NCBI GenBank assembly: GCA_949752745.1
Contig: OX457027.1
Coordinates: 12,102,982 to 12,166,981, forward strand
From: Protula sp. h YS-2021
Taxonomy: Eukaryota; Annelida; Polychaeta; Sabellida; Serpulidae
Length of the DNA stretch: 64,000 bases
Direction of reading: 5' to 3'
The notes under the pieces were generated by a model. The model saw only the letters and a program-made list of their open reading frames with translations. It ran no database searches and was not told where the DNA came from. The position numbers were made by a program, and so were the translations under genes. Shown in pieces: positions 1 to 11,127 of this stretch. Every line of letters starts with the position of its first letter. Position 1 is the stretch's first letter.

Positions 1-60
1 AACAGCTTTCAATTTAAGGATATATCTCAAGAAGTTAAGATGTAGCCTATAGATCAGTGA
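1..60. repeat. Fragment of a ~160-bp monomer family
   Basis: The first bases contain the phrase GATATATCTCAAGAAG. This resembles the ATATCTCAAGAAC motif found in each monomer of the array at 9.9-10.7 kb. It is probably a truncated monomer running in from outside the window. Confidence 0.35.
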
Positions 61-227
61 CGTATTTTCATAGCCTCAGACCTCTCAGGAATATGTAATT
101 ATGGAAGTTGTCTCTTTTCAAACAATTCGTTCTGCATAATTTTTTCTGTCCCAAAACTGGAGTCCTGTTATTTACCGTGCTCATAAAGCCTGTACACGAC
201 ACTGTGCCTCGGCTTGTGTTTGCAGAA

Positions 228-520
228 GAAACTAGAGCAGTGTGCACAGCCCACATATTCCCCACAGGCCTCCCCCATCAGTAAACACGGCCATCAATAG
301 TCAATCAAGAACTGAAATTTTCTAAGTCCAGCTGGTCCATTTGCCTTGGACGAACCTGGCCCATTTACAATACCGATCTGTGGTTGTTCCCATAGAAGCT
401 ACAAACCAAGTTTCATTAAAATCCTTGCAGGAGTTTTTCAGTTATCGTGTTAACAAGCTCTTGATGACAGACCGACCGACATGCGGTCGATCGCATATAT
501 TCCCCCTGTGGGGAACAAAA
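228..520 (-). mobile_element. Short copy of the hairpin/monomer element also present at 9.9-10.77 kb
   Basis: Read on the - strand, it opens with a hairpin (TTCCCC/GGGGAA, 505-520), then a CGGTCGGTCTGTC microsatellite, then about one monomer. It closes with the GGGGGAGGCCTGTGGGGAAT-like segment at 261-280. That closing segment and the ~100 bp beside it match 10650-10770 in the opposite orientation, so the two are copies of one family. The copy here has about one monomer; the other has about four. No coding potential beyond chance ORFs was seen. Confidence 0.6.
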
Positions 521-983
521 ACCTTGGATAAAACAATAAGCCTGTTCATACTTTCGGGTCTTTCCAAAGTCAAGTATTTTACTTCCTGAGTATTACATAG
601 AACAGCTTAACAATTATTCTAATACAATGTTAAAGTAGCTGAGTTACAAATCTAACAGCTACAAACACAATAAACAGAATACTATCAAACTAAACACATC
701 GTACTGCTGTGCCAATTGTAAATTTAATTGTTCACTAAAGTACTATATTTCGCACATGAAACGAGATAGTTCTGCTGTGTTTCAGGAAAAGGGAGCCCTG
801 AGAAGTGATCAACTTATGCCAAGATGCAGGTGCCGTTTAGACGGCAATTTTTGGGGTTAAATTGCAAAGACATGGTAAGGGATATATCACATTTCTAATT
901 TTCTTTCAACAGCTTCTTCTTTCAACAGCTCCTTTAACAGCCACTTTGTGAATATACGCCTAATCACACTCTGGGTGTTTCAA

Positions 984-1460
984 ATAAGCCAAGTCACACT
1001 TTGACTTTTGCCGAAAAGCTTTTGCGTTTCAGCTGAATTCAGTTGGGATAAGGATATAAAGAAATGATAGAAACAAGTAAGAATTTGTGGAACACACGCA
1101 GGCCCTAACCGCCCCCCAAATTCATAGGGGTATAAAGCGATGGCGGACAGACGGACGGCAGGACGGACGGACACCCCAAACCTATAGGCCCGAATCCGAA
1201 GGGTTGGGGCCTAAAAAACTGGCAAAAATCAACAAAGTTCCATTTTGCCAGAAACATATTCACATATTGGCTATTAAGGGGACTGAATAATATGTAAAAT
1301 AGTTTTCAAAAGATCACATTATGGCTTTATAAATTTGAAACTGTGCATGTTGAAAGAAAATTAGAATCTTGATGTTTTTTCCTTATCATTTCTGTATAAT
1401 TTATCACAAAACATTTGCAGTCGAAACATCACCTACACCGGAAAGTGCGAACTGGCTTAT
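984..1460. mobile_element. MITE with ATAAGCC terminal inverted repeats (copy 1)
   Basis: The left end ATAAGCCAAGTCACACTTT and the reverse complement of the right end, ATAAGCCAGTTCGCACTTT, form a terminal inverted repeat of about 19 bp. The interior matches the reverse complement of 45117-46267 and, more weakly, 5276-5680. A ~115-bp GC-rich insert sits at about 1098-1212; it is absent from the other copy and has its own AGGCCC ends and GGACGGACGGAC repeats. There is no transposase ORF. The target duplication could not be fixed. Confidence 0.6.
1098..1214. mobile_element. Small nested MITE with GGCCC ends and a GGACGGAC tract
   Basis: This block is missing from the related copy at 45.1-46.3 kb. 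It starts AGGCCCTAACC and ends GGTTGGGGCCT, an imperfect inverted repeat, and carries a GGACGGACGGAC microsatellite. It is read as an insertion into the MITE at 984-1460. Confidence 0.45.
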
Positions 1461-1705
1461 AAAGGAAGATAGAAAGGGTATGCTAGGACTAGAATTTCGA
1501 TTACAAGGCAATGTGGTAAAAAAATCAAAGAAATTACAGAAGAAATATCGCAAAAAAAAAAAAAAAAAAAAAACAGCCCATACTCGGAACATAAAAGAAA
1601 TTGAAACTTTAAACTAATTTGAAATTTTTTTTATAACATACAGGTTGTAAAAAAAAAACACGATTGCTCTTTGGTGCAGAGAAGTCAAATCTCTCTAGGT
1701 ACGAG

Positions 1706-2500
1706 TTAGCTCCAAGAAGCGGTGCGCTAAAAAGTTTCCAGGCACCGCTTCAAAGCCTCGCTATATAACGATAAGCAAGTCAACTGCGTTCGCCTTGAGG
1801 CACCCCTGTGGCTACTTTGTGCGAGATTCAACGACCCATAAGTTTTTATTGGCATTTGCTAAAGGCCCTCAAAGTACAACGGTAATCATATACAACTTCT
1901 GTGTTACGCTTTCTTTAAAAGAAAATAATACGGAAATAACCCCAAATCTCCCGCAATAAATGACATTTGTTTGTATACAGGGAGCATACTTTATTACGTG
2001 AAATAGTAACAATAATTTTTTGCAATTATCCACCAAAAAAACTTTTAAATTGATATTTCAAAAGAACGTAAACATAAAAAGTCAAACATTGTGGGTGTAC
2101 AAAATAAATTTATACGTAATTCTGCATCTATCAACTATTTAATATATATTTTACAAATAAACTACAATCCCTTTATTTAAATTTTCGGTCCCTTGACTTT
2201 GGTCACGTGACATTTAAAGGCCAGAATGTAAACAAACATTTGACAGGTGGGTGCGGAAGCTAACTTTTCTGCACTTTTATGAACAAATAAAAGATATACA
2301 GCTCACTAGAAACTGTGCCTGTTTTACAAAAAGGGCATACTTGGCATGAACTTTCTGTAGATGTTTGAATAATAGGGGCTGGTATGCAGGATCCGTGCCT
2401 CAGAACATATGAAATTGACCCCTATTAGTGGAGCAATGGAAGGCTTCGTAGCTCTGACAGAGAGATATAAGATGTTATACAAGTCAGAGCTACTCGGAGC
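1706..2500 (+). mobile_element. 795-bp non-autonomous TIR element with exact 10-bp target duplication (MULE-like), copy 1
   Basis: The block is flanked on both sides by TAGGTACGAG (1696-1705 and 2501-2510), an exact 10-bp direct repeat. Its ends, TTAGCTCC and (reverse complement) GCTCCGAGTAG, form a short imperfect inverted repeat. Near the right end a longer hairpin pairs GTAGCTCTGAC with GTCAGAGCTAC. A second copy of nearly the same length lies inverted at 45272-46068. A 9-10 bp duplication is typical of Mutator-like transposons; family assignment is inference. No protein is encoded. Confidence 0.75.
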
Positions 2501-3229
2501 TAGGTACGAGCAAGACTTTTTTTTTTTTTTTCCTTTTTTTTTTTAACTGCTTACCTGGCAGTTTCGGATTAATAACTGCACTCATAAGCATGTACGCACC
2601 TTCATCGAACGACAGCTACCGATATAATAAAAAATATCGTAAAAACATATACACATACACATAAGAAATCAAAGGTGCAATTTACGGGAAAAGTACTTCT
2701 ATTTTCGGTTTGTTTACTTCTTACCTTTAAGTGGAGGCAATTAACAGGCATAACATGTAAGTGGCAATGATCACAGTCAATATCTTTCCAGCTGCATTTT
2801 TCTTCTTTGAGATGATATTAAAGAAAAAAGTTTTCTTGTTTAACTTATCCTTTATTTGTTCAGCTCTGTTCTGATTGCTACTATAAATTTGTCTAATCTA
2901 TAAACAAGAAACTATTAAAGCAAAACAGATAAAAGCAGTCTAAGAGGGTAGTATCAAAAATTGTCGAATACTCTTTTCGAAAGTTAAAATAATCAAAGCC
3001 AACGATGGGGAAAAATGTTTGTAAATATTGTTTTTTAATTTGTTGTGATTCCTATATGTGGATGGGTTTGGATTGAGAAAACAATTCTTGATGTTGATTA
3101 TACCCCCACCTCCCTCCCTTGACACCCCGCTATAGGGAGAAAAACTGCCAGTTACATAATTGAATGATTAATTGATTGATTGATTGCGTCTCAGACAACT
3201 GTCCCCTGTGAAGAGGAGTACCTACTGGT

Positions 3230-4300
3230 GGGGAGGGGGTAGTTCAGTTTGTTTGTCCTCCCCACATTCTCTAGCAATTTGATGGGCTTCTGTTTGAACT
3301 CTTTCATAACAAACCACCTGCCTCATTCCCCGTCCTCTCAATTTCCGGAACTAGCTCCATTTTGCACACACTTCTTGTGCAAATACTTGCCTGAATACTC
3401 ATCGTTTTCTCCCTCTCGGGCCTTGTAACCCAACAATTCTTTTTGCTATTACCTGGGCCTGACACATAAATCTGTAACATGTTTTGACCAACTCTTTCCA
3501 TCCCTCTTATCAAAGCTAGCGACTGTTTCTCTCCATCTATCCTTTCCCACTTTCATTTTGCTCTTATTCTGTCGTTCACATAAAGCCTCCACTCTTTCAT
3601 GCTCCCATTTCTCATCCCGAAACCTATTTTATATTCTTCTTGCAGTGCCATACTCATCGACTGCTTCTATTCGCTCCAATTTTACATACCACCTTCATTA
3701 ATTGCCGTCCCCAAGAGTTTGCTGTCCTCGAAGCTGAGCATCTTTTCCACTACCAAGTATTTTATGTGGGACCACGCAAGTAGTCGAGTTTTCGTAATCC
3801 CTTTGCACACGCTGTTACTGGGTCGCCTACTATAAACCTAGCCATCCTTAATTGTTCCTTCCCCATCCATTACAACCAACATCTCGTCGGAGCTGCGAAT
3901 TCCACACATACAATCCAGACGCCAGAGCCAAATTCTCCCATCCCCCTTCCGACACCGACTTGAAAATATAGCCCCTCCCAAGTAAAACCCCAAATCGCTG
4001 CCGCAAGTTTCCTTCTTTTACCTAAAAGAATGTCTAGGTGTCTTCAACCGATCCCGAATGTCTCTATGAATACCCAAATGTCTATATGAATCAGTTTCCG
4101 CCAATTGAACAACTACTTTCTTGCTTTCCCGGAGTCCCCATTCCCCTAGTTTCCACACTTTATTTCATCCAATTTTATTTTGTAATTCTTTGGATGCCAT
4201 CCAATGATACCTGTTAATTTCCCCAGGCCTGACCCATCCTTCCCAAGTAACACCATTTCATCAGCAAAAACCAGTGCCAGTATTTGGATACCGCCCAATT
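3230..4300 (-). pseudogene. Decayed non-LTR retrotransposon reverse transcriptase
   Basis: Conceptual translation of the - strand across frames gives LALVFADEMVLLGKDG near 4250-4300. This resembles the reverse transcriptase (Y/F)ADD-(I/M)VLL palm motif, with the second catalytic aspartate replaced by Glu. Further RT-like phrases follow downstream (a KIKLDEIKC-like segment, then a long region rich in basic and Gly residues to about 3300). Stops and frameshifts are frequent, so this is a relic. It is probably a LINE-type element, but the clade cannot be named. Confidence 0.5.
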
Positions 4301-5275
4301 GCAGCCCTCCCACCTCTCTAATAATTTATCTTCATCTGTTTTAATGTACTATGAGAATAGTAACGGAGAAAGGACAAATCCTTGTTTTAAACAAGCTCGC
4401 AACTGTATCGAGTCCGATTCTAATGTCATGAATAGAGCTCAGAAAATCAACCATTTTTCCGGACATATCTGTTCCTTTTGCTAACTAGTTGCATTGTCAG
4501 TACAACTAGTGTTGAAGTGTTTGCTTCTTAAATTTGTGGCACGGTCTGACTTAAGAAATACACTAGTTTCAACTTATTATTTTCATTTGTATTTGTAATT
4601 CTGTATAACTCTTTAAAACTTCTAAATGTCCTTAAATATTCTCCGTAAAATATGTGTATTTATACAATGAATAAATTGTGACTTAGAATAAGTAAATGAA
4701 TTAGAGTTAATTATTAATGTTCAGTGGTGATCCGTCCTCAACCGTATAATATGTCGCGGATACTAAAACAATGAAAAACCGATTTATCGATTGAAATAGT
4801 TGTCAAATCAAAAAGAGAGACATATAAAGCCAAAACAATGACTGCTTAACAGCACCTTATTTTTTGTTAGGTAATTTCTATTCTAGCCGAGCTGTTAGAC
4901 GACATAGAAGCATCTCGGTCTCGCATCTCACGTTTTCTAGATAGTGGGCAAAAATACCATACGTTTTATATTCTGTAGATCTGTTCCTTTAGCTTGGTAG
5001 CTAAATTATATTTAGGAAGTCTCATCAGCTTATTGTCCAAGGTTTGTGTGACTGCTCATTTCTATTACATTACACAGAGTTCGGTGACGTCACCTAAAAC
5101 TTCACACGGAAGTGGCAGTAAACTTTTCAGGTAAACTAAAAAAACTAGGGTTCGTTTCTCGGCCATTGCAGTGACACTTTCTTTTCAGCGAGTTAAATAA
5201 ACTATGAGAAGCACCAGAGTGTGATCACGTAACCTGTCATTGGCATGTCTTAGCGGGGTGCCGGGCAGCCACTCT

Positions 5276-5680
5276 CAATAACCCAAATCACAGTTTGGCT
5301 TTTTTAATTTCGACTGCGAGGGAACTGGGTGAAAAATGAAAGAAAAATACAGAAGACATTTAGCAAAAACAGCTTATACTCGGAACATAAAAGAAGTTGA
5401 AACTTAAAACTTCACTTTTAATTAATTTTTTAAAATAGCAAATTTCTTCTCAACATGCGAATTTCTAAATTAAAAAAAGCCAATATGATCTTTTAAAAAC
5501 TATTTTACGTATAACTCTGCCTCTTTTATAGCTCACTTGTGAATATATTTCTAGAAAAATAGAATGTTGTTATTTCTGCCAGTTTTTTCTCTATCATTTC
5601 TTTATGGCTCTATCTCAACCTAATTCAGTCGAAATGCCAAATAGTATCGCCAAAATTCTAAGTATGAATCCGCTTATGCC
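5276..5680 (-). mobile_element. Diverged third copy of the ATAAGCC-ended MITE
   Basis: The left edge AATAACCCAAATCACAGTTT and the segment CTATCATTTCTTTAT followed by an AATTCAGTCGAAA-like stretch match the MITE at 984-1460 in reverse orientation. The interior is rearranged: its ACTCGGAACATAAAAGAA segment lies outside the terminal repeats of copy 1 (1583-1600). An ORF of 73 codons overlaps it but has no recognisable product. Confidence 0.4.
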
Positions 5681-6949
5681 CAGGCTATTTAGCCCTAGTC
5701 CTAGCGGACCTTTCTATCTTCCTTGGACAGAGAAGGTCACAGTTCCAGTAACAGAAGTAACCATTGGTCTTAACTGTCGAGGCTCTGGATGTTTCGGCGC
5801 ATGTTCCAGGACACCGAGGTTCTGACTAGTAGGCCTCTTCTTAAAAAATCATAATGAGAAGTATCCTGGCGAAACTGCCAAACTTGAGTAAAAGTGATTT
5901 TGCAATTGTAGAATCATTGGTGCTGTGGGTGATAATGGGGGATTCTATACCCTGGTCGCAAGAAATCTGTTTTTCTCGGTAAAAAAATTGTTATGTGACC
6001 ATAAAACCTGTGCGCGGTAATTTCTGATTGGGTCATTTATGTGAGGCACTCTTTCTAAAATAACGCCATTGACTCGAGTCGTGTGTCAAGATTAGCAAAA
6101 TTGACACCAATGACAAGTTCTTTTGTAGAAACTGTGACTCTGCTGTCATAAGAAGACCGTAAGACGAGTCATCAAGGAGGAAAACATGAAATTGAACAGC
6201 ACATCGTAATTGGAAAGACAGAAAATGTCTTCTTTTGATACGAAAACAGCGTTTGTACCGGTTATTCCAGGTTTATTTACAAACTAGAAGCCACGCAATT
6301 CATTATGACATTCACTGTGACAGTACTTAAGTAATGGTAATCCTATGCAGCTACTCTAATGGACTAATTTGTAGTTTAACCAATTACGTTTATGTTGTTA
6401 AATTTGATTATTCTTTGCCTGGTACGAGTAGGAGACCTAAAATAGCCAAGGACACGAATGATAAATTTTTTCATTATATAGACCGTAACGTACTTTACTA
6501 ATTTGGGAGGACGAGAACGAATAGATTCAAATTGGTGAAATGGAAAAGAACATCTTCCGTGACTGAAAACAATTTTTATTTGCCAGGTATTGCAAAATAA
6601 GGAATATTTGAATCGAAAGGGTTGGCAAATTTGCATCTGGCTAATTAAGTTTAGTTAGAATTGAACATTTTGTTGTCACCAATTACGATTTATTCTGAAC
6701 AGATCTATCTCCTCTCCTTCGTATCCTTAGCACCTCATACTTGAGAAAGTATACATTCTAATGCTCAAACATTAAAATGAACGTTTTTTGTTCAAACAAA
6801 AAGTTAACAAAACTGGTAGCTGTTTTTTGCCAGGATTACGTAAGTAATCCGCACTATGTAATCACATCTTGGTACCTATGTACACAGTCATAAAATATTG
6901 GAAAAGTGTCTTCGAGAGCAGTGGTAATGTTTGGAAAAATATTTGTAGA

Positions 6950-7500
6950 CATTTGAGTCGGTATAGTTCAAGTTTATTTTTAGAACCCATAATAATACCA
7001 AGGGAATTCCCATAACCTCGTGGTTATATAGAGCAACATACGGGATTACTTATGATTTGAATGTTGACCTACATTTTCAAGGTCAAATATCACATGGCCT
7101 GTTATCTCGGGAACCGTTACAGGTAGAGCGATGTTGAACTCATTTTCGAACTTCACCAGGTCGTTACGTTACAGTAAGGGTTAATTCGTGATCTGAACTT
7201 TGACCTGCATTTTCAAGGTCACCGACACGCGACCTGTTTTATTTTGGAAATGGTTAGAGAGATAGAATGATTGTGACCTCATTTTCGGTCCCGATCCTTG
7301 TACCCAGGTTCATAAGGGGTGGCTTTGAGATTTAAACTTTGACCTACATTTTCCATCTTCCACAGTGACTTCAGGGATAACTTCGACATTTGAATATTGA
7401 CCTAGATTTTCAGGTCGCATGTCACGTGACGTGTTATCTCGGAAACCGTTAGAGACAGGGCGATTTGATCTTATTCCTGGAGTCCAACCCTTTCTACTGA
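6950..7500 (+). repeat. Tandem ~140-bp monomers with GACCTACATTTTCAAGGTCA core
   Basis: About four degenerate monomers are visible, at roughly 7065, 7203, 7345 and 7400. Each has a TTTGACCT(A/G)CATTTTC core, and most have TTATCTCGG(A/G)AACCGTTA. The second phrase echoes the ATATCTCAAGAAC phrase of the 9.9-10.7 kb array. Two cores contain TCAAGGTCA, the monomeric orphan-receptor half-site; functional meaning is unknown. Confidence 0.6.
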
Positions 7501-8713
7501 GTTACATTAGGTTAAGAGGCCATCCATAAAGTACGTACGCAAAAATTACTCTTATTTTTGGCTCCCCCCCCCCCCCCCCCCGCCTGTACGCAGTTCGTAC
7601 GCGGTGACGCACGTGCGCAATATGTTGTGCTATATTGAAAAAAAATATCAATTTTCTGCGTATGAAATAAGGGGCATTTTCTATCTGGACATTTTCCCAC
7701 CGACTATTGCCAACTATTTGCCAAATGGACATTTTCAACTGCGTTAATGTTTCCAAAGATTGAACAATGTGACAAGAGTAACGAGTTATCACTGGTAAAA
7801 TCTACAACGCCGGTGAGAGAAATCATAATACATACAACATCGACTCCTGATTATCGCTGGTGGATAGCCAGTCACCTATGACATATGTAATACCTGACGG
7901 GGGGGGGGGGGGGAGGATTCATCTTGCCACTTTTCCATGCGAATTCTAAACATAAGAGAACCCCACATATTTGTGCATGTGATTGACTGCAGACAGTGCA
8001 GCTTTCATTTTGTAATGTCTCGATCCCAAATTTGCCAATCTCAGTCCTTACTTTGTTATTCTCGAAGAACGAAATTGTGAGATTTGAAATCTCTTAATCT
8101 TAACTGACTCATTCTCGGAGAACTGCACGTTGTTGTGGGGTTTTTTTTATTATCTTAAACCTTAATTTGCTCTTTTGGCATTTCATTCCTTTACGTAGTA
8201 TCTTAATCCAAAGGATAGCATGCCAGGCTCGGGGATTTATTTTACCCTGTTTCCAGGTAGAGCACGTAAGAGAGAACCCTCGTGGTTGTGTGTGAAAGGC
8301 TTGACTTGATAAATATCTCCGTTGTCGTCCCAGTGAAAAATTCAAATTCAGCTCAAATTAAAAAAAAAAGGAAGAAAAAAAAAAAGAGAGGGAACTTTAA
8401 TCAGCGTTCAAAAATCACGTTCACGCGTCCTAAACGTTGAGAAATGGGAGATGTCCAATTGACAGATAGTTAAAAAATAATCGGTTAGAAAGTGTCTATT
8501 TGGCAATTATCAGTTAGACCAGGTGGACCGTGGCTTGGCCATAAGCAGCCATATTATCAGGGCTCGAACTTAACTATTTTTGATTCGGAGCCACCGGGCT
8601 CCCGGGTCTGAAAATCTCGGAGCCCGACCCAAAATCTGGCAGCCCGGAGTATACATGTTTCGTTTAATGAAAAAAAGAAAGAAAAAAAAAACAAACAAAA
8701 AATAGTGTATTCG

Positions 8714-9640
8714 ATTTTTGGAAGGCCAGCCCAAGCTGGCCTTCCTATAGTGCTACATTCCGCTTGGGGGATTTTTTTTTTTGAGACGGTTCCAATTTCA
8801 GTCATAAATTTACTTTCATTCATAGTATATTTACGTTCATTGATGAGTCAACTAATAGTAACTACAGTGGGCCAATGAAATTTGAAGATTTTTGTGATGT
8901 CATGCATCTGCTTTGAATATTGACCACCTCCCATTGAGGAACGTATTAGGGTTTGTCTCAAACATTGAATGAGTAGGACATTTTATTGCATTTCGTCTGA
9001 AAGAAGCTGAAAAACAGCGACTTAGGAATACTGGACCATGAAACAAGTCGCAACTTGTCGTCTAGATTTGCCATAGTCACAGCGATTTGTTAACCTGTGG
9101 ATTGTGGCTTACTATTTTGTTATTGAGTTTTGGCCAATATTCTTTTAACTTCGATAGCTTATTGATTTTGTTTCAAAGAGTCACTGTTTTCATGAAATAT
9201 TAAAACATGTTTTTTGAATAGATTAAAAAAATACAGAGGCATTTTTATGGGTTTCGTGGCAATGCTTTCTTTAGGTTGAGCATTGAAGTGTGACTGCATT
9301 CGTTATTGACTTGTGTCCCAGTGCTGCCCTGCAGTGTTAGCTCGTGGTAATCGTTGCAAGCGGTTATACTGCATTTGGGTCATCAGTGACTCATTTGCTG
9401 CGCACTTCTTTTTCGCTGTTTTTGAAAGTAGACTGTTCATGTTTTTGCAACACGGCAAATGTGAACGGTTGAGTACGGAAGCACAGAGAGCATTTTACTC
9501 AAGTTTTGTCAGGAATTAAGTTGTAAAATGAATAGAATATTTGTTTCTTTATCCAACTTAAATCTCTTATACAACTCCCTTCAAATACATGTGTATATTG
9601 TGGCAGAACATGGCCTTCCACCGATGCTTTTAGCCTAGTT
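8714..9640 (+). repeat. 0.93-kb dispersed repeat, copy A
   Basis: It begins at ATTTTTGG followed by a hairpin with stem GGAAGGCCAG/CTGGCCTTCC and ends at GCTTTTAGCCTAGTTT. It matches 11814-12741 in the same orientation almost base for base; only a handful of substitutions and a one-base indel were noticed. The 68-codon ORF in each copy (9313, 12415) is shared but has no recognised family. The terminal hairpin without clear inverted ends is compatible with a Helitron/Helentron-type non-autonomous element, which is not proven. Confidence 0.7.
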
Positions 9641-9889
9641 TATTAATGTCACACTTGTCATAACATGAAATCTAAGTTCTGCCAAGCTTCTTTTTCTTCA
9701 TTTACGTGTTTGTTTGTCTTTTTCATTATTTTCCTCTTTTTTGTCCATCATATCGGGACGCCTTTTTCGAACACCTGAAGTGGCCCAAATATCAATAGCA
9801 TGGCTAGGGTCAAAGCTAGATGTTTCTCCTGATTCCAGTTGAACCATCATGAAGTCACTAACGTGATCATCACTTAGGCAGGACCGCCA

Positions 9890-10770
9890 ATCGCTTTTCG
9901 TTTTTTATGGGTTGCGCTCTGTCCGTCCATTACTACTCATTCGCTAGATGTGTAGGCCATTTGGTCTGAAAGTTTACAGGATTCATCCCCATGGTCATAG
10001 CTTGATGCACACCAATTTTTTTTGGCGGTCCGATATTTTTTTTAAATTTTAGTGCTTTCAGTACTGTTTTTAAACTTTGTTTATGGGATATCTCAAAAAT
10101 AGCCCATATGCTCTTCACCATACCTTGCAGAAAGAAAGACCATATAGTGCAGATTTGCGCTGAGGAATTACTTTGATTTTTTTTAAATTGAATTTTTGAC
10201 GAATTTTTGGTACTTTCACTTTGGTTTGTTCACGCGATATCTCTAAAACAGTACATCGGATCTTCACCAAACCCTGGAATTAGAAAGACCAGATAGTGCA
10301 CATCATCACGAAGGTTGATTCCGATTAAAAATTGTATTTTTAACGATTTGTTTTTAAATTTCAGTTTGGTGTGTTTTAACTTTTTGACTATGTGCACACG
10401 GTATCTCAGAGACGACTAATTCGATTTTGATCAAATCTAGCAGGAAGAAAGACCCTATAGTGTAGATGGTCACTGAAGTAGTGGGTCTGTCTGGTAAATG
10501 GGTTAGGTTGGCCCAAGGAAAATGATCCAAATGCACTTTGAAATTTACCAAATCCTGGAAATAATTCACCATCGGAATGAGTTTGTTAACACGATATCTC
10601 AAGAACAACTGCAGGGATTTTAATGAAACTTGGTATGTAGCTTCTATGGGAACAAACACAGATCGGACTGGACTTGGAAAATTTCAGCTCTTGATTGACT
10701 ACTGATGGCCGTGTTTAACTGATGGGGGCCTGTGGGGAATATGTGGGCTATGCACACTGCTCTAGTTCCA
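9890..10770 (+). mobile_element. Monomer-array element (~155-bp units) with 3' hairpin
   Basis: It opens with a TTTTTTATGGG...CTCTGTCCGTCC tract, then carries about four degenerate monomers. Their ATATCTC phrases lie near 10088, 10238, 10399 and 10592, each followed by AGAAAGACC(A/C)(G/T)ATAGTG. It closes with GGGGGCCTGTGGGGAAT near 10725. The last monomer and the close match 228-520 inverted. It is nested inside the hAT-like element. Confidence 0.6.
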
Positions 10771-11127
10771 CAATGTAGTCTTGAAATGTTTCAAAGCTGA
10801 CTTCTTATCAATTATGAACAAATTCATGTGCAGAAACCTGATGTGCAGTTTTCAAAGCAAGGATTTCTCATAAAATAATCAAAAATAATTCAGTTCATTG
10901 TTAAGTTTCTGACGTCACAATAAATAAAATCCGATTTCATTATTGTAAAAAAAAAACAAATACCGGACTTTCCGGGAGCCAGCCGGGCTCCGAGATCCAA
11001 GAATCTCGGAGCCCGGCACGAAATCTGGGAGCCTCGGGCTCCCGGGCTCCCACTAATTTCGAGCCCTGCATATTATGTTTGCAGAGAGGATCATCCAGGC
11101 GCGTGCACAGTGATATCATGAAGAGCA

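Larger units (their letters stand above)
4500..8557. other. Intergenic DNA without a recognised gene
   Basis: Apart from the MITE copy and the monomer array listed separately, only chance ORFs were seen. There is a C18 run at about 7565-7582, next to a CGCCTGTACGCAGTTCGTACG segment that looks like the end of a small DNA element. A G13 run lies at about 7900. No exon with plausible splice sites and a family match was recognised. Confidence 0.5.
8558..11068. mobile_element. hAT-like element with 8-bp target duplication CATATTAT
   Basis: The ends are CAGGGCTCGAACTTA and, inverted, CAGGGCTCGAAATTA. CATATTAT lies immediately outside both ends (8550-8557 and 11069-11076), an exact 8-bp direct repeat as expected for hAT transposition. 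Both ends are GC-rich, with repeated GGAGCCCG words. No transposase ORF survives; the interior is occupied by a 0.93 kb repeat and a monomer-array element. The insertion ends 59 bp upstream of the receptor start codon at 11128, so it probably lies in that gene's promoter or 5' leader. Confidence 0.8.

Noticed and set aside
5604..5825. 73-codon + strand ORF as a gene
   Set aside because: It overlaps a diverged MITE copy and has no family resemblance or splice context.
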